Shown: positions 1 through 8,535 of the stretch, in pieces | How positions within the stretch are numbered: position 1 is the stretch's first letter | Layout: each line of letters starts with the position of its first letter | DNA from: Paraburkholderia sp. BL23I1N1 | GTDB lineage: Bacteria > Pseudomonadota > Gammaproteobacteria > Burkholderiales > Burkholderiaceae | Reading direction: 5' to 3' | Assembly: GCF_003610295.1 (NCBI RefSeq) | Contig: NZ_RAPV01000002.1 | Coordinates: forward strand, 744,001-808,000 | Length of the DNA: 64,000 nt | Made by a program: the position numbers and the translations under genes | The notes under the pieces: generated by a model | What the model was told of the DNA's origin: nothing | Database searches by the model: none | Seen by the model: the letters and a program-made list of their open reading frames with translations, nothing else

Positions 1-18
1 GAAGCGATCCAGGTTTGA
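1..18 (+). CDS. 3' tail of an upstream gene, possibly gshA (glutamate-cysteine ligase)
   Basis: Reading from base 1 gives five codons (EAIQV) and a TGA at 16-18, about 100 bases before gshB. In Burkholderiaceae the gene directly before gshB is normally gshA, so this may be its last codons. The identification rests only on expected gene order; five residues cannot confirm it. Confidence 0.3.
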   Translation, partial: EAIQV

Positions 19-33
19 GCCTCGTGAGATGAA

Positions 34-66
34 CGATGGCGGCATGCGTGCCGCCATCGCCATTTT
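34..66 (+). terminator. Strong hairpin between the upstream gene and gshB
   Basis: An 11-bp perfect stem (CGATGGCGGCA at 34-44, TGCCGCCATCG at 49-59) closes a TGCG tetraloop and is followed by CCATTTTC. The T run is short, so it may be a weak terminator or an mRNA-stabilising hairpin that lets part of transcription continue into gshB. Confidence 0.5.
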
Positions 67-119
67 CAACGACTATATTTACGATCAATGCCAAGCCCTA
101 AGGGCGCACCGGAATCCCC

Positions 120-1076
120 ATGGACATTCTTTTCATCGCCGATCCGCTTACGCAGTTCAAGATCTACAAGGACTCGACCTACGCGATGATGGCCGAAGCC
201 GCGCGTCGCGGTCATACGCTCTACACGTGCGAGCCGAAGCATCTGGCGTGGACGGGCGGCGACGTCGAGGCGAACGTCCAGCGTTTTGCGATCGTGGGCG
301 ACACGACGGACCTGCATCGCGATACCTGGTACGCCGCTGAAGCCGCCGCGCCGCGTTCGCTGAAGCAATTCAGCGCGGTCGTGATGCGTAAAGACCCGCC
401 GTTCGATATGGAATACGTGACGTCGACCTGGCTGCTGGAAATGGCCGCGCGCGGCGGCGCGCGTATCTTCAACAAGCCGCAGGCGATTCGCGATCATTCG
501 GAAAAGCTGGCGATCGGCGAGTTCGCGCAGTTCGTGGCGCCGACGCTGGTGACGCGCGACGCCGCCCGTTTGCGCGCGTTCCATGAAGAACACGGCGACG
601 TGATCCTGAAGCCGCTCGACGGCATGGGCGGCATGGGCGTGTTCCGCGTGAAGGCAGACGGCATGAATCTCGGCTCGATCATCGAGATGCTGAGTCACGA
701 CGGCGCGCGCTCGGTGATGGCGCAAAAGTTCATCCCCGAGATCAAGGAGGGCGACAAGCGCATTCTCCTGATCGGCGGTGAGCCGGTACCGTTTTCGCTC
801 GCGCGCATCCCTCAGGGCAATGAAGTGCGCGGCAATCTGGCGGCCGGCGGACTGGGCGTGGCGCGCCCGCTCACCGAGCATGACCGCAAGATCGCCGACA
901 CGCTCGCGCCGGTGCTTGCCGCGCGCGGTCTGCTGCTGGTCGGGCTGGACGCGATCGGCGACTGGCTCACCGAGGTGAACGTCACGAGCCCGACGTGTTT
1001 CCGCGAGATCATGGAGCAGACCGGCTTCGACGTGGCCGCGATGTTCATCGACGCGCTGGAGCGTGCGGCAGCTTGA
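120..1076 (+). CDS. gshB: Glutathione synthetase
   Basis: Ligates glycine to gamma-glutamylcysteine using ATP, the second step of glutathione synthesis, in the cytosol. The 318-residue length matches bacterial GshB. The N-terminal pre-ATP-grasp domain opens with DILFIADPL. The glycine-rich ATP-grasp loop LDGMGGMGVFR lies near residue 165, and the conserved C-terminal TEVNVTSPTCFRE, which supplies metal and phosphate ligands, begins near residue 284. The ATG at 120 is the family's usual start. The PTS genes lie downstream across a gap of about 350 bases, an arrangement typical of Burkholderiaceae. Confidence 0.97.
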   Translation: MDILFIADPLTQFKIYKDSTYAMMAEAARRGHTLYTCEPKHLAWTGGDVEANVQRFAIVGDTTDLHRDTWYAAEAAAPRSLKQFSAVVMRKDPPFDMEYVTSTWLLEMAARGGARIFNKPQAIRDHSEKLAIGEFAQFVAPTLVTRDAARLRAFHEEHGDVILKPLDGMGGMGVFRVKADGMNLGSIIEMLSHDGARSVMAQKFIPEIKEGDKRILLIGGEPVPFSLARIPQGNEVRGNLAAGGLGVARPLTEHDRKIADTLAPVLAARGLLLVGLDAIGDWLTEVNVTSPTCFREIMEQTGFDVAAMFIDALERAAA

Positions 1077-1431
1077 GGCGCAACCCTTGAATCGCCGCCG
1101 CGGCCCCCAAACTGTGTAGTAAATCCGCATCAAGCCCGCATCAAGCGAAACACCGGCTTTGGCGCGAAAATGAGCCTGATACAATGCCCGCTCTCCCGCG
1201 CCAAGCTGAATCGATGGCGTCTGCCGGACACTGCAGGCATGGATTGCGGACTGTTGCGATCTGTAACCGAGCGGGTTTCCGCGCACGCCGCCGTGGCATC
1301 AGGCGCCGCGGGCCGCTCGTCAGATGATGCGTTCCGGTCCTCACGACCCACGGCCGGTCGAGGGCGCTTACGAACCGGGCTTTGTCCCGGTCCACGGTTC
1401 GGGGCCGTTGTTCTTTTGCAGCAAGGGTGAC
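1077..1431 (+). promoter_or_regulatory. Intergenic region with a candidate promoter for the PTS genes
   Basis: This 355-base gap holds no convincing gene. A possible sigma-70 promoter is TTGGCG at 1159-1164 and TACAAT at 1180-1185, but the 15-base spacer is short. A nine-base direct repeat (GCATCAAGC) lies just upstream near 1130-1146. Reading frames across the gap (for example 1170-1430) are proline/arginine-rich and look non-coding. Confidence 0.35.
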
Positions 1432-1959
1432 ATGGCAGGCATTCTGATCATTGCGCACGCTCCGTTCGCCACCGCGTTGCGCGATTGTATTTCGCACATT
1501 TACGGTGGCTTGCCGGCGCGTATCGGCGTGATCGACGTATCGCCGGATTGCGATCCCGTTCAGCAGGTCGCGTTCGCGCATTCCGAAATTGAGCGGCTCA
1601 AGGAAGAAAACGGCGCGCTCGTGCTCACCGATATGTTCGGCGCCACGCCGGCGAATATCGCCGGGCGGCTCGCTTCGGTGCCGAACGTCCGTGTGCTGTG
1701 CGGCGTCAATCTGCCGATGCTGGTGCGCGCCGTTTGTTATCGCGCGACGCCGCTCGACACGCTGGTCGACAAAGCGCTCGCCGGAGCCACCAAGGGCGTG
1801 CACGCAATCGGGCCTGCCACGCCGGCGCCGGTTGCGCCACCCGCGGGGTGCAGCGACTGTTTGCCGGCTTTGCCGCCCGATACCGCTGCCGCAACCTGTT
1901 TGCCCGCGTTGCCGCCTGAGGCCGACCTGACCCAGAAAGCCGGCTCGACCGGGTTGTAA
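1432..1959 (+). CDS. PTS EIIA component, mannose/fructose (EIIA-Man) family
   Basis: A phosphocarrier that accepts phosphate from HPr. The active-site histidine is His9 in GILIIAHAPF, followed by the family signatures VIDVSPDCDP and LVLTDMFGATPANIA. No EIIB, EIIC or EIID partner is nearby, so a regulatory rather than a transport role is inferred, as known for betaproteobacterial incomplete PTS. The core ends near residue 130. A C-terminal tail of about 45 residues carries a CSDC motif and two copies of CLPALPP. ATG 1432 is chosen because the domain begins there; the frame is open 36 codons further upstream. ptsH and ptsI follow. Confidence 0.92.
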   Translation: MAGILIIAHAPFATALRDCISHIYGGLPARIGVIDVSPDCDPVQQVAFAHSEIERLKEENGALVLTDMFGATPANIAGRLASVPNVRVLCGVNLPMLVRAVCYRATPLDTLVDKALAGATKGVHAIGPATPAPVAPPAGCSDCLPALPPDTAAATCLPALPPEADLTQKAGSTGL

Positions 1960-2065
1960 GCGGATCGCACGGCTTTAAACAATGGCGATCGGGTTGCGAC
2001 CCGAGCGCTACTGGTTTGCAGTTTCACTTTTCACCACAACACTTACCCGCGCTTCGGACCATCAC

Positions 2066-2335
2066 ATGCTGCAACAGGAAACGACTATTGTGAACAAGCT
2101 GGGGCTGCACGCGCGCGCGTCGGCCAAGTTGACGCAACTCGCGGGCAACTACCAGGCGGAAATCTGGATGAGCCGCAATGGCCGCCGTATCAATGCCAAG
2201 AGCATCATGGGTGTGATGATGCTGGCCGCGGGGATAGGCAGCACGGTGCTGATCGAAACGGAAGGCGCCGACGAAAAAGAAGCCATGGACGCATTGCTGA
2301 AACTGATTGCCGATAAATTTGGTGAAGGTCAGTAA
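2066..2335 (+). CDS. ptsH: HPr phosphocarrier protein
   Basis: Passes phosphate from EI to EIIA proteins in the cytosol. The 89-residue product has the HPr fold signatures: the EI-phosphorylated histidine is His15 in LGLHARAS, and Ser46 in AKSIMGVMML is the residue targeted by HPr kinase. An hprK gene lies at the far end of this window, so the regulatory serine is probably used. The start at 2066 gives the standard HPr length; the in-frame ATG at 1982 would add 28 atypical residues. It sits between the EIIA-Man gene and ptsI and is followed by a terminator. Confidence 0.97.
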   Translation: MLQQETTIVNKLGLHARASAKLTQLAGNYQAEIWMSRNGRRINAKSIMGVMMLAAGIGSTVLIETEGADEKEAMDALLKLIADKFGEGQ

Positions 2336-2362
2336 ATTCGCGCGTTCCTCTGCCTCGAGCAA

Positions 2363-2392
2363 AATGCCGCGCTGGTCCGCGGCATTTTTTTT
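2363..2392 (+). terminator. Rho-independent terminator after ptsH
   Basis: A 9-bp perfect stem (AATGCCGCG at 2363-2371 with CGCGGCATT at 2378-2386), a six-base loop and a run of T through 2392. It probably limits read-through so that ptsI is expressed at its own level. Confidence 0.88.
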
Positions 2393-2464
2393 AGCGCGAG
2401 ACAATCACGATATTTCGTGCTGCGCTGCACACAGCCCCGGCGTACTGACAGAGGGCGCGGAATT

Positions 2465-2470
2465 TATAAT
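2465..2470 (+). promoter_or_regulatory. Candidate -10 box for ptsI
   Basis: A perfect TATAAT lies about 65 bases before the ptsI start, after the ptsH terminator. The best -35 candidate, CTGACA at 2445-2450, is only 14 bases away, so the promoter call is tentative. Confidence 0.35.
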
Positions 2471-2535
2471 GATCATGCGAGTCTGAGAGCATTGCAGCGG
2501 TTTGCCGCGGCATCACACAACTAGAGGAGGTGCGC

Positions 2536-4284
2536 GTGTCCTTCACGCTGCATGGAATTCCCGTGTCACGCGGTATCGCCATCGGGCGGGCTTATCTGAT
2601 CGCCCCGGCTGCACTTGACGTAGACCACTATCTGATCGAACCCGCCCAGATCGAGGGCGAGATCGATCGTTTTCGCGCGGCCCAGCTCCATGTGCATCAT
2701 GAGCTCGACACGTTGCGCGCCGATCTTGCCGCGGACGCACCGAGCGAAATGGGCGCGTTCATCAACGTCCATTCCATGATCCTGAATGACGCGATGCTCG
2801 TGCAGGAAACCATCGACCTGATCCGTACGCGCCGCTACAACGTCGAGTGGGCGCTGACCGAACAACTCGAGCGCCTGTCGCGCCATTTCGACGATATCGA
2901 AGACGAATACCTGCGCGAGCGCAAAGCCGACATCGAACAGGTGGTGGAGCGCGTGCTGAAGGCTCTCGCCGGCGCTTCGGTGGCGCTGGGGGATGGCGTG
3001 CACGGTACGTGCGACGAGATGATCGTGGTCGCGCACGACATCGCGCCGGCCGACATGATGCAGTTCAAAACGCAAACGTTTCAGGGTTTCGTCACCGATC
3101 TCGGCGGACGTACCTCGCATACGGCGATCGTCGCACGCAGCCTCGGCATTCCGGCTGCAGTCGGCGTGCAGCATGCGAGCCAGTTGATTCGGCAAGACGA
3201 CCTGATCATTGTCGACGGTGATCATGGCATCGTGATCGTCGATCCCGCACCGATCGTGCTGGAAGAATACTCGTACCGTCAGAGCGAAAAAGCGCTCGAG
3301 CAGCGCAAGCTGCAAAGGCTGAAGTTTTCGCCTACGCAAACGCTGTGCGGCACGCGCATCGAGCTGTGCGCGAATATCGAATTGCCGGAGGACGCACGCG
3401 CCGCGGTCGATTCGGGTGCAACCGGTGTGGGCTTGTTCCGCACCGAGTTCCTGTTCATGAATCACAAGCACCACTTGCCGGAAGAGGAGGAGCAGTTTGC
3501 CGCCTACCGTCGCGCGGTCGAGTTGATGAACGGCTTGCCGGTGACGATCCGCACGATCGACGTCGGGGCCGACAAGCCGCTCGATTCGATGGGCGGGGGC
3601 GATGGCTACGAAACCGCACCGAACCCCGCCCTGGGGCTCAGAGCGATTCGCTGGAGCCTGTCTGAGCCGCAAATGTTCCTGACGCAACTGCGCGCGATTC
3701 TCCGCGCGTCGGCATTCGGCAAGGTGAAGATTCTGATTCCGATGCTCGCGCACGCGCAGGAGATCGATCAGACGCTCGATCTGATTCGCGAAGCCAAGCG
3801 TCAGCTGGACGACGCCGGCATCACCTACGATCCGAACGTGCAGGTCGGCGCGATGATCGAGATTCCGGCCGCCGCGATTGCGTTGCCGCTGTTTCTCAAG
3901 CGGCTGGATTTTCTGTCGATCGGCACGAACGATCTGATCCAGTACACGCTGGCGATTGATCGCGCGGATAACTCGGTCGCGCATCTGTACGATCCGCTGC
4001 ATCCGGCGGTGCTGCATCTGATCGCGTTCACGCTGCGCGAGGCGAAGCGGGCGGGCGTACCGGTGTCGGTGTGCGGCGAGATGGCGGGCGATCCGGCGTT
4101 GACGCGTCTGTTGCTCGGCATGGGTCTCACCGAGTTTTCGATGCATCCGAGCCAGTTGCTGGTGGTCAAGCAGGAAGTGCTGCGCTCGCATCTGAAGACG
4201 CTCGAGAAGCCGGTGGCCGACGTGCTGGCTTCGTTCGAGCCGGAAGAAGTGCAGGCGGCGCTCAAGCGTGTGGTGCTGGCTTGA
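2536..4284 (+). CDS. ptsI: PTS enzyme I (phosphoenolpyruvate-protein phosphotransferase)
   Basis: Autophosphorylates from PEP and passes the phosphate to HPr. The product is 582 residues. The phosphorylated histidine lies in GGRTSHTAIVARSLGIP (about His195). The PEP-binding barrel carries LFRTEFLFM, GLRAIRWSL and SIGTNDLIQYTLAIDR, and the C-terminal VCGEMAGDP holds the catalytic cysteine (about Cys513). I start at GTG 2536 because AGAGGAGG at 2523-2530 sits five bases upstream; the alternative GTG at 2530 would lie inside that ribosome binding site. Serves the regulatory PTS with the neighbouring HPr and EIIA-Man. Confidence 0.97.
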   Translation: MSFTLHGIPVSRGIAIGRAYLIAPAALDVDHYLIEPAQIEGEIDRFRAAQLHVHHELDTLRADLAADAPSEMGAFINVHSMILNDAMLVQETIDLIRTRRYNVEWALTEQLERLSRHFDDIEDEYLRERKADIEQVVERVLKALAGASVALGDGVHGTCDEMIVVAHDIAPADMMQFKTQTFQGFVTDLGGRTSHTAIVARSLGIPAAVGVQHASQLIRQDDLIIVDGDHGIVIVDPAPIVLEEYSYRQSEKALEQRKLQRLKFSPTQTLCGTRIELCANIELPEDARAAVDSGATGVGLFRTEFLFMNHKHHLPEEEEQFAAYRRAVELMNGLPVTIRTIDVGADKPLDSMGGGDGYETAPNPALGLRAIRWSLSEPQMFLTQLRAILRASAFGKVKILIPMLAHAQEIDQTLDLIREAKRQLDDAGITYDPNVQVGAMIEIPAAAIALPLFLKRLDFLSIGTNDLIQYTLAIDRADNSVAHLYDPLHPAVLHLIAFTLREAKRAGVPVSVCGEMAGDPALTRLLLGMGLTEFSMHPSQLLVVKQEVLRSHLKTLEKPVADVLASFEPEEVQAALKRVVLA

Positions 4285-4312
4285 AACTGAAAACCTGGAT
4301 CGGGTTCAAATG

Positions 4313-4344
4313 AAAAAAACGCCGCACATGTGCGGCGTTTTTTT
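4313..4344. terminator. Bidirectional terminator between ptsI and moeB
   Basis: A near-perfect palindrome centred on ACGCCGCACATGTGCGGCGT, with A7 on the left and T7 on the right. It can terminate both ptsI (+) and the convergent moeB (-). Confidence 0.9.
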
Positions 4345-4366
4345 CATTCGGCGTCTTGGCCTGGCC

Positions 4367-5125
4367 TCAGGTCTGATGCCGTTGCCCACATACCGGGCAA
4401 TCCGGCTGGCGCGCAATGCGCATCGTGTTCCATTCCATTCGCAGCGAATCGAGCATCGTGAGACGGCCCACCAACGGCGTACCGATTTCGCCAATCACTT
4501 TCAGCGCTTCAGCGGCTTGCATCGAACCGATGATGCCCACCGTGGGCGCGAACACGCCCATGGTCGAGCACGCGACTTCCTCGAACGGTTGATCCTCAGG
4601 GAACACGCACGCGTAGCAGGGCGACGCGGCGTCACGGAAATCGAAGGTGCTGATCTGGCCGTCGAAGCGCAACGCCGCGCCCGACACCAGCGGCACGCCA
4701 TGTTTCACGCACGCCCGGTTGATCGCGTGGCGCGTCGCGAAGTTATCGGTGCAGTCGAGCACGACGGTGGCACGCGGCACCTCGCGATCGAGCCACGCAT
4801 CGTCCACGCGTTGGGCGACCGCGTTCACCACCACCTCGGGATTGATCTGCGCGATCGCGTCGCGCCCGGATTCCACCTTCTTTCGCCCGACCGACGCGCT
4901 CACGTGCAGAATCTGCCGCTGCAGATTGGTCAGGTCGACCGTATCGGCATCGACCAGCGTCAAGCGGCCGACGCCTGCCGCCGCCAGATACATCGCTGCC
5001 GGCGAACCTAGCCCGCCCGCGCCGACGATGATCGCGTGGGCGTCGATAAAGCGCTGCTGCGCCTCGATGCCGATTTCGTCGACGAGGATATGGCGGGAAT
5101 AGCGGAGGAGTTGATCGTCATTCAT
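4367..5125 (-). CDS. moeB: Molybdopterin-synthase adenylyltransferase (MoeB/ThiF/HesA family)
   Basis: An E1-like enzyme that adenylates the C-terminal glycine of a small ubiquitin-fold sulfur carrier (MoaD for molybdopterin; ThiS-like partners are possible). The 252 residues include the nucleotide-binding GAGGLGSP (36-42), DTVDLTNLQRQ (61-71) and two zinc-binding CxxC pairs, Cys170/Cys173 and Cys243/Cys246. The length matches MoeB (about 250) and no rhodanese domain is fused. No MoaD or ThiS gene is visible nearby, so the partner cannot be told from context. Confidence 0.9.
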   Translation of the reverse strand: MNDDQLLRYSRHILVDEIGIEAQQRFIDAHAIIVGAGGLGSPAAMYLAAAGVGRLTLVDADTVDLTNLQRQILHVSASVGRKKVESGRDAIAQINPEVVVNAVAQRVDDAWLDREVPRATVVLDCTDNFATRHAINRACVKHGVPLVSGAALRFDGQISTFDFRDAASPCYACVFPEDQPFEEVACSTMGVFAPTVGIIGSMQAAEALKVIGEIGTPLVGRLTMLDSLRMEWNTMRIARQPDCPVCGQRHQT

Positions 5126-5229
5126 GGCGGGGCGCGTGGAGTGTCGCGCAATGAAATGCAGGACCGGTGGCCTGCCGTGCGCGGTTTCGCTATTTTAATC
5201 GCGCGCGGGAGCGGGTGTTCGTGCTGGGG

Positions 5230-5277
5230 CTGGGTATTGCACTGGGTATTGCAAGGTGTGCTGCAAGGGGCGCTGCA
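5230..5277. repeat. Four imperfect 12-bp tandem repeats
   Basis: Two identical units CTGGGTATTGCA (5230-5241, 5242-5253) are followed by AGGTGTGCTGCA and AGGGGCGCTGCA, all ending TGCA or TTGCA. They lie in the gap between ctpA and moeB and look like local slippage rather than a protein-binding array. Confidence 0.6.
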
Positions 5278-5289
5278 ACGTCTACGGCG

Positions 5290-5326
5290 ACGTGCCTTCG
5301 CAGCATGTTCAGCTGCGAAGGCACGT
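5290..5326 (-). terminator. 15-bp hairpin just downstream of ctpA
   Basis: A perfect 15-bp stem (5290-5304 with 5312-5326) and a seven-base loop lie 12 bases past the ctpA stop. No T run follows on the minus strand, so it may act as an mRNA 3'-end stabiliser or a rho-assisted terminator. Confidence 0.5.
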
Positions 5327-5338
5327 TGGGTTTGCTGC

Positions 5339-6919
5339 TTAGTTGCTTTGCGCGGCAGGCGCCGAGGCCGGGACCGATGCACCCGGTACCGGTTGCGTCG
5401 GCTTCACCGCCACCGGCGCGGACGCCGATGTTGCCGGCTTGTTCTGCGCCAGACGCCGCTCGGTCAGCGACTTCGATTCCATCACCGGCTTGCCTTCCAG
5501 CTTGTTCAGCGCCTGTGTCAGCATGAAATCGTCGGTCGAACCGAACTCGACCGGCTTGCGCTCACGATCCTTCTGACGCTGTTCCGGCGTCTTCTTGTCG
5601 TTTTGCTCTTCAAGCTGGCGCAGTTGGTCCATGCGCTCCTGTTCGCGCTGATCCGCTTCCTTCTTCTCGTTCGGATCCTGCGTGTTCGCAAGGTGGTTCG
5701 AGTAGTCGACTTCGCGGGTCACCAGTGCGTCGTCCGGATCGCCTTCCGCGTACTGATCGACCGCGATGTCAGGACGGATGCCCTTGTTCTGGATCGAGCG
5801 GCCGCTCGGCGTGTAGTAGTACGCCGTGGTCAGACGCAGGGCCGTTTCGGCAGTCATCGGGCGGACGGTTTGCACCGAGCCCTTGCCGAAGGTGGTCTTG
5901 CCGACGATCAGCGCACGATGCTGATCCTGCAGCGCGCCCGCGACGATTTCCGAAGCCGACGCCGAGTAGGCGTTGGTCAGCACGATCATTGGCACAGTCT
6001 TGAAGATCGGCGCTTCGTCTTTCAGCGGATCGCTGTCGAACGATTGCAGGCGGTAGTTATCGTACGTGTCGCGATAGACCTGCTTCGAATCCGGAATCTG
6101 GCCATTGGTGGACACCACCACCGAATTCGCCGGCAGGAACGCGCCGGCTACGCCGACCGCGCTTTGCAGCAGGCCGCCGCCGTTATTGCGCAGGTCGAGC
6201 ACAAGCCCCTTCAGGTTCGGCTGTTGACGGGCGATGTCTTGCAGCTTGGCGGCCAGGTCAGGCGTGGTGCGTTCCTGGAAGCTGGTGATGCGGACATACG
6301 CGTAGCCCGGCGCAAGAATCTTCATCTTGACCGACTGGACCTTGATGATCGCGCGCGTCACCGTGAGCGGGAACGTACGGTCGTCGGTCTTGCGGAAGAT
6401 GGTCAGCGTGACCTTGGTGCCCGGATCGCCGCGCATCTGCTTGACGGCCTGGTCGAGCGTCATGCCGCGCACGGGTTTGTCGTTAATGCGGGTGATCAGG
6501 TCGCCCGGGCGGATGCCGGCGCGGAATGCAGGCGTGTCTTCAATCGGCGAAATCACCTTGATCAGGCCGTCTTCCGACGAAATTTCGATGCCGAGACCCG
6601 CGAAGCGACCCTTGGTCTGCTCCTGCAGTTCTTCGTAATCGGTCTTGTCGAGATACGACGAATGCGGGTCGAGGCTCGACACCATGCCCTTGATCGCGGC
6701 GGTGAGGAGCTTTTTATCGTCGACCGGTTCGACGTATTCATGCTTGATTTGCCCGAAAACTTCGGCAAAGAGCCTGAGCTGGTCCAGCGGCAACGGCGCA
6801 ACGGCGCTCGAGGCGGCGCTGGCGGGTTGCTGGGCCGATGCGGAGAGTTGCAGGGTGGCGAATGCGCCGGTAGCAAGGCCCGCGGCAATCAGGCCGATAT
6901 TTTTCAGGTTCTTTCGCAT
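5339..6919 (-). CDS. ctpA: C-terminal processing protease, S41 family
   Basis: A periplasmic tail-specific serine protease. The 526 residues start MRKNLKNIGLIAAG, a signal peptide ending near ASA. A PDZ domain follows (SSEDGLIKV, IRPGDLITRI), then the S41 catalytic core with the serine in NAYSASASEIVAGAL and the lysine in KTTFGKGSVQTV. The tail is low-complexity, rich in Ala, Pro and Ser. The ATG at 6919 is chosen because it begins the signal peptide; the frame is open 26 codons upstream with non-signal-like sequence. It lies downstream of gpmA on the same strand, a pairing common in Burkholderiaceae. Confidence 0.94.
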   Translation of the reverse strand: MRKNLKNIGLIAAGLATGAFATLQLSASAQQPASAASSAVAPLPLDQLRLFAEVFGQIKHEYVEPVDDKKLLTAAIKGMVSSLDPHSSYLDKTDYEELQEQTKGRFAGLGIEISSEDGLIKVISPIEDTPAFRAGIRPGDLITRINDKPVRGMTLDQAVKQMRGDPGTKVTLTIFRKTDDRTFPLTVTRAIIKVQSVKMKILAPGYAYVRITSFQERTTPDLAAKLQDIARQQPNLKGLVLDLRNNGGGLLQSAVGVAGAFLPANSVVVSTNGQIPDSKQVYRDTYDNYRLQSFDSDPLKDEAPIFKTVPMIVLTNAYSASASEIVAGALQDQHRALIVGKTTFGKGSVQTVRPMTAETALRLTTAYYYTPSGRSIQNKGIRPDIAVDQYAEGDPDDALVTREVDYSNHLANTQDPNEKKEADQREQERMDQLRQLEEQNDKKTPEQRQKDRERKPVEFGSTDDFMLTQALNKLEGKPVMESKSLTERRLAQNKPATSASAPVAVKPTQPVPGASVPASAPAAQSN

Positions 6920-7225
6920 AGAGTCTGTTGCGGTCGGAAGCGCGTGGCAGCGTCGATAGAGGTGGGGACGGACAAGTATAACTGCACACCCGCCCACTCA
7001 GGGCGCAGCACAGGCAATCGTGATTCGACAGCACGGGCCGGGCCTGGTTCGTGAGATCGGCGCTGCGGTGGTGAAGTAATGTGCGGTAACACCAGGATGG
7101 CAGCCAGATGGCGCGCCCGACGGATACGGGCCGCGCCGGCCGGCATGTGTTGCCCGGCGCGGCGGCCGGTTTGCCGCAGCAACCCTGCCGCATTTTTCAC
7201 GCAGGGTTGCGGCTCTGGGACAGGT
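6920..7225 (-). promoter_or_regulatory. gpmA-ctpA intergenic region
   Basis: This 306-base gap holds a hairpin on the gpmA side (GCAACCCTGC at 7179-7188 with GCAGGGTTGC at 7201-7210), which may end gpmA mRNA although no T run follows. A TATACT -10-like box for ctpA reads on the minus strand at 6975-6980, with no clear -35. No gene is supported. Confidence 0.4.
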
Positions 7226-7972
7226 TCAGCCCGCCTTGCCTTGCATGGCCACAGCGGCTTGCGCCTTTGCAATCGCGTCCTGGTCGCCCAGATAGTAGTG
7301 CGTGATCGGCTTCAGATTTTCGTCGAGTTCATAGACGAGCGGCACGCCGTTCGGGATATTCAGGCCGACGATGTCGTCGTCCGAAATATTGTCGAGGTAC
7401 TTCACCATGGCGCGGATCGAGTTGCCGTGCGCCGCGATCACGATTTTGCGGCCCGACTTGATGGCCGGCGCAATCGATTCGTTCCACAGCGGCAGAACGC
7501 GCGCCACGGTGTCTTTCAGGCATTCGGTGAGCGGCAACTGTTCGCGCGGCACCTTGGCGTAGCGCGGATCGCCGTACGGTGCGCGGTCGTCCGACGGATC
7601 GAGCGCCGGCGGGGGCGTGTCGTAGCTGCGGCGCCAGACCAGCACCTGTTCGTCGCCGAATTTGGCCGCGGTTTCCGCCTTGTTCAGACCCGATAGCGCG
7701 CCATAGTGGCGCTCGTTCAGACGCCACGAATGCACCACCGGCAGATACATCAGATCCATCTGATCCTGCACATGCCACAAGGTCCGGATCGCGCGCTTGA
7801 GCACCGACGTGTAGGCGATATCGAACGCGTAGCCCGATTCCTTCAGCAGCACGCCCGCTTGCTGCGCTTCACGATTGCCCTGCTCGGTCAGGTCGACGTC
7901 GACCCAGCCCGTGAAGCGGTTTTCCTTGTTCCACGTCGATTCGCCGTGGCGGATGAGAACGAGTTTGTACAT
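7226..7972 (-). CDS. gpmA: 2,3-bisphosphoglycerate-dependent phosphoglycerate mutase
   Basis: Interconverts 3- and 2-phosphoglycerate in glycolysis and gluconeogenesis. The 248 residues show the histidine phosphatase signature [10 protein letters not shown] with the phospho-histidine at His9, the acidic NERHYGAL near 87 and the second histidine, His182, in AAHGNSIRA. Length and motifs match the dPGM family. The ATG at 7972 directly precedes the core. It is transcribed away from the rhodanese gene, leaving about 137 bases for divergent promoters. Confidence 0.97.
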   Translation of the reverse strand: MYKLVLIRHGESTWNKENRFTGWVDVDLTEQGNREAQQAGVLLKESGYAFDIAYTSVLKRAIRTLWHVQDQMDLMYLPVVHSWRLNERHYGALSGLNKAETAAKFGDEQVLVWRRSYDTPPPALDPSDDRAPYGDPRYAKVPREQLPLTECLKDTVARVLPLWNESIAPAIKSGRKIVIAAHGNSIRAMVKYLDNISDDDIVGLNIPNGVPLVYELDENLKPITHYYLGDQDAIAKAQAAVAMQGKAG

Positions 7973-8109
7973 GAGATTGCCAGTCGGTAGTAAGGAAGCG
8001 GTAAAGCGTTGCGAGGGTCCTCTGGAGGAGCACCGCCATCGCGTCAGACGGTTATTTTATAATGGCTGGATTGCCCTTTTCGATTTCTCTCTTTTTCGGC
8101 GGATTTTCC

Positions 8110-8535
8110 GTGAAGTTTTTCACTGATTACACAAACCTTGTACTGATCGCAATCGTCCTCATCTCCGGTGGGTTGCTGCTGTGGCCGACGATCATGCGGC
8201 GTGGCCGCGGCGGCCTGTCGGCCGCTGAGGCGACCCAACTGATCAACCGGCGCAATGCGGCGGTCATCGATCTGCGTCCGTCCGCCGACTTTGCCAAGGG
8301 CCATCTGCCCGCGGCACGGCACCTTGAATTTGCAGAGTTGCAGGTGAAAGTCGCGCAACTCGTGAAGAACAAGAGCAACCCGGTGCTGCTGGTGTGCCAG
8401 ACCGGCCAGCAGTCGAACAAGGCAGCGCGTATCGTGCAAGATGCCGGATACGCGGAAGTCCATGTTCTCGAAGGCGGTGTCGACGCCTGGCAGAAGGCCG
8501 GAATGCCGGTTGTGAAACAAGGAGCAGCCAAGTGA
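8110..8535 (+). CDS. Rhodanese-like domain protein with N-terminal membrane anchor
   Basis: A probable sulfurtransferase or redox accessory (YibN-like). The 141 residues comprise one N-terminal membrane helix (LVLIAIVLISGGLLLWP) and one rhodanese domain with the catalytic cysteine in LLVCQTGQQS. The substrate is unknown. I start at GTG 8110 (MKFFTDY in related proteins); an in-frame ATG at 8062 would put 16 extra residues before the anchor. The stop overlaps the grxC start by four bases (GTGA), so the genes are translationally coupled, followed by secB and gpsA in the usual betaproteobacterial order. A TATAAT at 8058-8063 may be the -10 box but has no good -35. Confidence 0.88.
   Translation: MKFFTDYTNLVLIAIVLISGGLLLWPTIMRRGRGGLSAAEATQLINRRNAAVIDLRPSADFAKGHLPAARHLEFAELQVKVAQLVKNKSNPVLLVCQTGQQSNKAARIVQDAGYAEVHVLEGGVDAWQKAGMPVVKQGAAK

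Noticed and set aside
2566..4191. A 541-codon minus-strand frame opposite ptsI
   Set aside because: Composition (Arg, His, Gln) and lack of any motif show a shadow of ptsI.
5036..7054. A 672-codon open frame on the plus strand
   Set aside because: It lies opposite moeB and ctpA, whose protein motifs are unmistakable, and its own translation is Arg/His-rich with no domain. It is a GC-rich antisense shadow.
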